The notes below the pieces were generated by a model. That model worked only from the letters and a program-made list of their open reading frames with translations, had not been told where the DNA came from and ran no database searches. DNA of 11,658 bases, taken from positions 1 through 11,658 of the forward strand of contig JAOUPJ010000091.1 in NCBI GenBank assembly GCA_029879945.1. The letters run 5' to 3'. Origin of the DNA: Gammaproteobacteria bacterium (GTDB lineage: Bacteria; Pseudomonadota; Gammaproteobacteria; S012-40). Every line of letters begins with the position of its first letter. Within the stretch, counting starts at the first letter, position 1. Shown piece after piece: positions 6,947 to 11,658 of this stretch. The position numbers and the translations under genes are program-made.

Positions 6947-7733
6947 CGTCTTGCATATCATAGAGCCCTTTTTCCTGCTGCATCAGCCAGGAGGCGGCAC
7001 GTACGGCCCCTTTGGCGAAGGTCATACGGCTGGAGGCCTTATGGGTGATTTCGACTCGCTCCCCAATACCCGCAAACATGACTGTATGTTCGCCGACGAT
7101 ATCACCGGCTCGAATGGTCTCAAATCCGATGGTCTTGCGATCCCTTTCGCCAGTCTGCCCTTCGCGTCCATAGACGGCACAGTCTTTCAAATCACGACCC
7201 AGGGCCTGGGCCACCACTTCACCCATGCGTAGCGCTGTTCCGGAAGGGGCATCTACTTTGTGGCGATGGTGGGCCTCGATTACTTCGATGTCCACATCGT
7301 CACCCATGACCTGAGCAGCCATTTCCAATAGCTTCAGACATAGATTCACGCCCACACTCATATTGGGGGCCATACACATGGGAGCTGCCGACGCCGCCTC
7401 CTGTATGGTCTTTTTTTGATCATCGCTAAAACCGGTGGTACCGATGACGATGCTTTTGCCTGCTGCTGCACAGGCCGCCACGTTCTTCAAGGTGCTTTCA
7501 ATGGTGGTAAAATCGATGAGCACGTCCAGATTATCCATGACCGCATCCAGGGAGTCTGTGATGGACACGTCCAGACGACCCACACCAGCCAATTCACCCG
7601 CGTCCAGACCCAGGAAACCACTCCCTGGTCGCGCTATGGCCGCCACCAACTGGCACTCCTCAGCCTTGTAGACCGCCTCAATTAAGGCCCTACCCATACG
7701 ACCCGCTGCACCAGTGACTCCGATCTTGACCAT
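6930..7733 (-). CDS. dapB: 4-hydroxy-tetrahydrodipicolinate reductase DapB
   Basis: This 267-residue cytoplasmic enzyme catalyses the NAD(P)H-dependent reduction step of the diaminopimelate/lysine pathway, supplying peptidoglycan precursor and lysine. The nucleotide-binding loop is GAAGRMG (8-14), with GTTGF at 98-102. The catalytic signature EAHHRHKVDAPSGTA spans 153-167, with His155, His156 and Lys159 equivalent to the E. coli catalytic His and Lys. The C-terminal part RAGDIVGEHTVMF and SSRMTFAKGAVRAA are typical. The start MVKIGVTGAAG at 7733 is preferred to an ATG 8 codons upstream because it matches the family N-terminus and has GGGGGTAAGAA before it; length then agrees with the E. coli protein of 273. 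It is the last gene of the dnaK-dnaJ-DsrE-like block and lies 23 bases beyond a strong hairpin. Confidence 0.95.
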   Translation of the reverse strand: MVKIGVTGAAGRMGRALIEAVYKAEECQLVAAIARPGSGFLGLDAGELAGVGRLDVSITDSLDAVMDNLDVLIDFTTIESTLKNVAACAAAGKSIVIGTTGFSDDQKKTIQEAASAAPMCMAPNMSVGVNLCLKLLEMAAQVMGDDVDIEVIEAHHRHKVDAPSGTALRMGEVVAQALGRDLKDCAVYGREGQTGERDRKTIGFETIRAGDIVGEHTVMFAGIGERVEITHKASSRMTFAKGAVRAASWLMQQEKGLYDMQDVLGLK

Positions 7734-7756
7734 GAATTTCTTACCCCCGAATAGCA

Positions 7757-7791
7757 AAATACACCGCCATCAGGTGATGGACGGTGTATTT
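7757..7791 (-). terminator. Strong hairpin between the DsrE-like gene and dapB (terminator or attenuator)
   Basis: Arms 7757-7766 (AAATACACCG) and 7782-7791 (CGGTGTATTT) are perfectly complementary. An inner CCATC/GATGG stem (7767-7771 and 7776-7780) closes a four-base loop, with one bulged A. This makes 15 base pairs in 35 bases. On the - strand the stem ends in TATTTTGC, a short U tract, and it starts 18 bases after the DsrE-like stop. It probably ends most chaperone-operon transcripts, with read-through to dapB; it is symmetrical enough to act on both strands. Confidence 0.75.
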
Positions 7792-7809
7792 GTGTTTCTA
7801 TAGATTGGT

Positions 7810-8310
7810 CTACCAACTTATATAACTAAATCCCTTTTCTTGCAACTCTATTAAGTCGGCTGCACCCACCTGGACCACTTTGGCGAAGTCTACCATGTCA
7901 TTTTTTGTCCATTTCAGGGAATCCATGGTGTTACCACAGGCATGGAATTCCACGCCGTAGGAATGGAGACTGGAGACCCGTTCCTGGATCTCTTTGGCCA
8001 CAGGACGTTTCGGTTTCTTGGCCAGAATGTGTAAACCGGGCCCAAAACAAACAACGACGATCTTGATGTTGTCCCCGTATTTGCGGACCATTTCCCCCAC
8101 ACTGAACATAACGGCCTTGTGGTAATCCGCATCGGCCTTATTGAATTGGTAGACCACATTGTGATCAGTAGGGTCACCGGGGAAGCGCATTTCTTCTTCC
8201 GCCTTGACCGCACTGGCGGCGGCCACTGCACCTGTCCCCAATAAAAGACGCTTTACCAGTTCACGGCGCGAAGTCCCTGTGGGATTGAGATCGGTTTTTT
8301 CCTTGGACAT
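7810..8310 (-). CDS. Tat-exported DsrE/DsrF-like protein
   Basis: This is a 166-residue protein. Its N-terminus carries a twin-arginine signal: SRRELVK (14-20), then a hydrophobic stretch LLLGTGAVAAASAVKA, with a probable cut near residue 37. The mature protein is therefore expected in the periplasm as a folded domain. Residues about 50-160 follow the DsrE/DsrF pattern: VVYQFNKAD, a helix KAVMFSVGEMVRKYG, strand IKIVVVCFGPGLHIL, then HSYGVEFHACGNTM and a final helical part. Two cysteines (88 and 125, the second in ACGNTM) are candidates for persulfide handling, as in other sulfur-carrier members of the superfamily, but chemistry is not proved. AAGAGGG about 6 bases before the ATG supports the start. 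It lies 25 bases after dnaJ, inside the dnaKJ-dapB block, which is an uncommon place. Confidence 0.8.
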   Translation of the reverse strand: MSKEKTDLNPTGTSRRELVKRLLLGTGAVAAASAVKAEEEMRFPGDPTDHNVVYQFNKADADYHKAVMFSVGEMVRKYGDNIKIVVVCFGPGLHILAKKPKRPVAKEIQERVSSLHSYGVEFHACGNTMDSLKWTKNDMVDFAKVVQVGAADLIELQEKGFSYISW

Positions 8311-8335
8311 CTGCGCCCTCTTGTTGAGTGATGGC

Positions 8336-9466
8336 TTAGAACTTCATCTCATCAAAAAAATTCTTCACCTTGTGCAACCAGGAGTGGGATTGGGGATTGT
8401 GTTTCGCCCCGGAGTTCAACGAAGATTCAAATTGCTGTAGTAGTTCTTTTTGCTTGGCATTGAGATTGACAGGTGTTTCCACATTCACTTTGCAGAACAG
8501 ATCGCCGATGGTCGATCCACGTATGGACTTGATCCCTTTTCCACGTAGTCTGAACATTTTTCCAGACTGGGTTTCGGATGGTATCTTCAGTTTGACGCGA
8601 CCATTGAGTGTGGGCACATCCAGTTCACCCCCCAATGCGGCGGTAACAAAACTCACGGGCACTTCGCAATAGAGATTGGTCCCGTCTCGAGCAAAAATCT
8701 GATGATCTTTAACATGGACGTGGATGTATAAATCGCCTGCCGGGCCACCGTGATCTCCTGCCTCGCCCTCACCCGAGAGACGAATGCGATCGCCGGTGTC
8801 TACACCAGCCGGAATCTTGGCTGAGAGTGTCTTTTGTTCTTGTACACGTCCTCGACCATTACAGGTGCGACAAGGATCAGTAATCACTTCCCCACGACCA
8901 TGACACTCGGGGCAAGTCTGTTGAATGGAAAAGAAGCCTTGTTGCATTCTTACCTGGCCATGTCCGCCACATGTACTACACTTAGAAGGCTTCGTTCCTC
9001 TTTTCGCTCCTGTGCCTTCACAGGCACTACACGAGACCATGGTAGGTACCCGAATTTTGACAGTGGTACCTGCCACGGCCTCTTCTAAGCTCAATTCCAG
9101 GTTATAGCGTAGATCGGCACCCCGATTGGAGTGGGCACCGCCGCGTCTGGCTCCGCCAAAGATATCCCCAAAAATATCGCCGAATATGTCTCCGAACCCA
9201 CCGGCTCCACCGCCGAAACCACCAGGACCACCGGCGGAAGGATCGACGCCAGCGTGACCGAACTGATCATAGGCGGCACGCTTTTGTTCATTACTTAAAA
9301 TGTCGTAGGCCTCTTTGGCCTCTTTGAATTTTTCCTCGGCGACTGTGTCATTTTGATTTCTGTCGGGATGATGTTTCATCGCCAGCTTACGATAGGCCTT
9401 TTTCAGCTCATCCTGGCTGGCATTTTTGGACACACCCAATACTTCGTAGTAATCACGTTTAGACAT
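8336..9466 (-). CDS. dnaJ: Chaperone protein DnaJ (Hsp40)
   Basis: This 376-residue co-chaperone (same length as E. coli DnaJ) delivers unfolded clients to DnaK and stimulates its ATPase. The J domain is at 1-70 with the essential HPD at 33-35. A Gly/Phe-rich linker (about 78-108) contains a triple FGDI repeat. The zinc region has all four CxxCxGxG repeats (CSACEGTG, CSTCGGHG, CPECHGRG, CRTCNGRG, about 146-206), binding two zinc ions. The C-terminal substrate-binding domains end near 350. The start MSKRDYYEVLG is chosen over an ATG ten codons upstream because it matches the family; AAAGAG precedes it. The gene follows dnaK with 106 bases between, containing a hairpin, and precedes the DsrE-like gene by 25 bases. 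It appears intact. Confidence 0.97.
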   Translation of the reverse strand: MSKRDYYEVLGVSKNASQDELKKAYRKLAMKHHPDRNQNDTVAEEKFKEAKEAYDILSNEQKRAAYDQFGHAGVDPSAGGPGGFGGGAGGFGDIFGDIFGDIFGGARRGGAHSNRGADLRYNLELSLEEAVAGTTVKIRVPTMVSCSACEGTGAKRGTKPSKCSTCGGHGQVRMQQGFFSIQQTCPECHGRGEVITDPCRTCNGRGRVQEQKTLSAKIPAGVDTGDRIRLSGEGEAGDHGGPAGDLYIHVHVKDHQIFARDGTNLYCEVPVSFVTAALGGELDVPTLNGRVKLKIPSETQSGKMFRLRGKGIKSIRGSTIGDLFCKVNVETPVNLNAKQKELLQQFESSLNSGAKHNPQSHSWLHKVKNFFDEMKF

Positions 9467-9515
9467 AAGGGACTCTTTAACTTTTATTCCATGCATGACA
9501 GATTGGCCATGACAA

Positions 9516-9540
9516 ACAGGCGCGGGATTAGCGCGCCTGT
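9516..9540 (-). terminator. GC-rich hairpin between dnaK and dnaJ (probable attenuator)
   Basis: Arms 9516-9524 (ACAGGCGCG) and 9532-9540 (CGCGCCTGT) form a perfect 9-bp stem with a 7-base loop. On the - strand it is followed by TTTGTC, a very short U tract. It starts 32 bases after the dnaK stop. Partial termination or mRNA processing here would give more DnaK than DnaJ, as reported in other bacteria; this is inferred. Confidence 0.6.
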
Positions 9541-9572
9541 GTGCCGAGCAAATTAATCACAAAACAATAGAC

Positions 9573-11510
9573 CTACTTATTGTCTTTGATCTCTTCAAAC
9601 TCTGCATCGACTACATTGTCATCGGCGCTACTGCCTGAACCGGTGCCCGCATCAGAACCACCGGCTGAGGGACCATCCGGTCCACCATCGCCTTTCTGGG
9701 CGTAGACACGCTCAGCCAATTTCCCGGAGACCTCCATTAAGGCTTGGGTCTTGGCTTCGATTTCGGCCTTGTCTGATCCCTTCAATACTTCTTTCAACGT
9801 AGCAATGGCGTCTTCGATTGAACTCTTCTCAGCGGCCTCGACTTGATCACCCAGTTCCTTCATGGAGCGCTCGGTAGCGTGGATCATATTGTCTGCCTGA
9901 TTACGTGCCGCCACCAACTCGTGGAATTTCTTATCCTCGTCGGCGTGGGCCTCGGCGTCTCGAATCATGTTTTCGATTTCATCATCGCTCAGACCACTGG
10001 AGGCCTTGATAATGATGGATTGCTCCTTACCTGTGGCCTTGTCTTTGGCAGACACGTTCAGGATACCGTTGGCATCAATATCGAAATTGACTTCGATTTG
10101 TGGAACGCCACGTGGCGCAGGTGGGATGTCGGTCAGATCGAAACGACCCAAGGACTTGTTCCCTGCCGCTTGCTCGCGCTCACCCTGCAGAACGTGTACC
10201 GTTACTGCGGTTTGATTGTCGTCTGCGGTAGAGAACACCTGATTGGCCTTGGTGGGAATCGTGGTGTTCTTGTCGATAAGCTTGGTCATCACGCCACCCA
10301 GGGTTTCGATACCCAGTGAAAGCGGTGTGACATCCAGCAGGAGTACGTCTTTAACTTCGCCACCCAAAACACCACCCTGAATCGCCGCGCCTACAGCAAC
10401 GGCCTCGTCAGGATTCACATCACGACGTGGCTCTTTGCCGAAAAAGTTCTTAACAGCGTCTTGCACCTTGGGCATACGGGTCTGACCACCCACCAGGATC
10501 ACGTCATCAATATCAGAATTCGTTAAGCCGGCGTCACTCATGGCTGTTTTACAAGGCATCAGTGTGCGCTCGATCAATTCACCCACCAATGATTCCAATT
10601 TGGCGCGTGTCACTTTGATATTCAAGTGTTTGGGGCCAGTCGCATCGGCGGTGATATAAGGTAGATTCACTTCGGTCTGTTGCGCCGAAGACAATTCGAT
10701 CTTCGCCTTTTCCGAGGCCTCTTTCAGGCGTTGCAGTGCAAGCGGATCATTGTGTAAATCGATCCCGCTCTGCTTCTTGAATTCGTCGGCCAGGTAATCG
10801 ATCAAACGGGTATCGAAGTCTTCACCACCGAGGAAGGTATCCCCATTCGTGGCCAATACTTCAAATTGATGCTCGCCTTCTACTTCCGCGATCTCTATGA
10901 TGGAGACGTCGAAGGTACCACCACCCAAATCGTATACGACGATCTTCTTGTCGCCATGGCTCTTGTCCATACCGTAGGCCAGGGCCGCAGCGGTAGGCTC
11001 GTTGATAATACGTTTTACTTCCAAGCCAGCAATTTTACCCGCATCCTTGGTCGCTTGACGTTGTGAGTCGTTAAAATAGGCAGGTACGGTGATGACGGCC
11101 TCAGTGACAGGCTCACCCAAGTACTCTTCGGCGGTCTTTTTCATTTTCATCAAGACACGGGCAGACACTTCAGGCGGAGCCATCTTTTTGCCCTTGGCTT
11201 CGATCCAGGCATCGCCGTTGTCGGCCTTGGCGATTTTGTAGGGAACCAGTGAGATGTCACGCTGGACCACATCTTCAGCGAATTTTCGGCCGATCAGTCG
11301 TTTGACGGCGAATAGCGTGTTGGTGGGGTTGGTAACCGCCTGACGCTTCGCAGGCTGCCCGACGAGCACCTCGTTATCATCTGCGAAAGCCACAACAGAA
11401 GGTGTGGTGCGATCCCCTTCGGCGTTTTCGATAACGCGGGGTTTGCTCCCTTCCATCACAGCAACGCAGGAATTGGTGGTTCCCAGGTCGATTCCGATAA
11501 TTCTGCCCAT
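9573..11510 (-). CDS. dnaK: Chaperone protein DnaK (Hsp70)
   Basis: This 645-residue Hsp70 (E. coli 638) is an ATP-dependent cytoplasmic chaperone working with DnaJ and GrpE. The nucleotide-binding domain has GIDLGTTNSC (6-15), catalytic Lys70, Glu171 in NEPTAAALAYG and DLGGGTFDVS (194-203) with Thr199, in the same numbering as E. coli. The interdomain linker DVLLLDVTPLS precedes the substrate domain, and a helical lid follows. The end is a Gly/Ser/Asp-rich disordered tail with the proteobacterial VDAEFEEIKD motif. The start ATG has CGGAGAC about 8 bases upstream. It heads the leftward block dnaK-dnaJ-DsrE-like-dapB and has a sigma-32-type promoter, so heat induction is expected. It appears complete and normal. 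Confidence 0.98.
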   Translation of the reverse strand: MGRIIGIDLGTTNSCVAVMEGSKPRVIENAEGDRTTPSVVAFADDNEVLVGQPAKRQAVTNPTNTLFAVKRLIGRKFAEDVVQRDISLVPYKIAKADNGDAWIEAKGKKMAPPEVSARVLMKMKKTAEEYLGEPVTEAVITVPAYFNDSQRQATKDAGKIAGLEVKRIINEPTAAALAYGMDKSHGDKKIVVYDLGGGTFDVSIIEIAEVEGEHQFEVLATNGDTFLGGEDFDTRLIDYLADEFKKQSGIDLHNDPLALQRLKEASEKAKIELSSAQQTEVNLPYITADATGPKHLNIKVTRAKLESLVGELIERTLMPCKTAMSDAGLTNSDIDDVILVGGQTRMPKVQDAVKNFFGKEPRRDVNPDEAVAVGAAIQGGVLGGEVKDVLLLDVTPLSLGIETLGGVMTKLIDKNTTIPTKANQVFSTADDNQTAVTVHVLQGEREQAAGNKSLGRFDLTDIPPAPRGVPQIEVNFDIDANGILNVSAKDKATGKEQSIIIKASSGLSDDEIENMIRDAEAHADEDKKFHELVAARNQADNMIHATERSMKELGDQVEAAEKSSIEDAIATLKEVLKGSDKAEIEAKTQALMEVSGKLAERVYAQKGDGGPDGPSAGGSDAGTGSGSSADDNVVDAEFEEIKDNK

Positions 11511-11555
11511 TAGACTGTCTCCGTAGTTAAATCAGTATAAATTCTTTGTTTTCAC

Positions 11556-11584
11556 ATATTTGGTTAGACTGGCTCTATTTCAAG
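11556..11584 (-). promoter_or_regulatory. Heat-shock (sigma-32) promoter of the dnaK operon
   Basis: Read on the - strand, a perfect -35 box CTTGAAA (11584-11578) is followed by a 14-base spacer and CCAAATAT (11563-11556), matching six of the seven defined positions minus one (CC, AT and final T) of the -10 consensus CCCCATnT. Transcription would begin near 11549, leaving a leader of about 40 bases before dnaK. The arrangement is that known for sigma-32 promoters in E. coli; function here is inferred. Confidence 0.75.
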
Positions 11585-11602
11585 TCTAAAATCTAAACAA
11601 TT

Positions 11603-11619
11603 TCGATTAATTCAATCGA
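11603..11619. repeat. Small palindrome upstream of the dnaK promoter
   Basis: TCGATT (11603-11608) and AATCGA (11614-11619) are perfect inverted copies with a 5-base spacer, starting about 19 bases upstream of the -35 box. It could be a regulator site or the end of an upstream gene's transcript; the gene on that side lies outside the window, so no choice can be made. Confidence 0.25.
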
Positions 11620-11658
11620 GCGATTGGAGGCAAGGCGGAGAGGTCACGAGAAAGCGCA

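Noticed and set aside
7914..8231. 105-residue frame overlapping the DsrE-like gene
   Set aside because: The overlapping frame encodes a recognisable DsrE-like protein with a Tat signal; this one has low-complexity Arg/Pro/Ser content and no family resemblance.
9494..9517. Direct repeat CATGACA near the dnaJ start
   Set aside because: Two 7-base copies close together are compatible with chance and have no clear role.
9843..10319. 158-residue open frame opposite dnaK
   Set aside because: It is antisense to a highly conserved gene whose codon pattern keeps the opposite frame open; no ribosome site or recognisable protein was seen.
11608..11658. Short leftward open frame at the window edge, possibly the end of an upstream gene
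   Set aside because: Only 16 codons to a TAA and no recognisable C-terminus (for example of GrpE); cannot be supported from this window.

Overview
The window looks like a chromosomal segment of a gammaproteobacterium. The evidence is the order dnaK-dnaJ-(DsrE-like)-dapB, a DnaK and DnaJ close to the E. coli proteins in length and key residues, an MSHA/type II-type secretin module, and a Gram-negative outer-membrane protein. The Tat-exported DsrE-like protein would fit a sulfur-metabolising lineage, but that is only a hint. No rRNA, tRNA, CRISPR array, transposase or phage gene was seen.

Positions 1-3289 (+ strand) hold the end of a tightly packed pilus/secretion operon. It contains the tail of a probable PilO/GspM-type inner-membrane protein, a small GspB/MshK-like membrane-anchored protein, an outer-membrane lipoprotein secretin of the MshL type, and a protein with an HD-GYP fold whose HD metal motif is gone. 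The first three genes overlap by 4 bases each (ATGA), so translation is probably coupled. The last protein keeps the HHExxxGxGYP signature and is more likely a sensor or adaptor than a phosphodiesterase.

Positions 3297-5741 (- strand) hold a complete molybdate ABC transporter operon in the order modA-modB-modC, with overlapping genes. It converges on the pilus operon with only 7 bases between the stop codons. A 121-base divergent region separates modA from a small outer-membrane beta-barrel gene (5863-6333, +). That gene converges on a 98-residue half-HDOD protein (6398-6694, -).

Positions 6930-11510 (- strand) form the heat-shock and lysine-biosynthesis block: dnaK, dnaJ, a Tat-signal DsrE-like gene, then dapB. 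A good sigma-32-type promoter lies upstream of dnaK. Strong hairpins sit between dnaK and dnaJ and between the DsrE-like gene and dapB, so expression is probably stepped down along the operon. The pilus genes look visibly richer in A+T than the dnaK-dapB block. No single wholly new system is evident. The best leads are the DsrE-like gene inside the chaperone operon, two catalytically empty HD-superfamily proteins (HD-GYP and half-HDOD), and the hairpins that carry stop codons in their loops.
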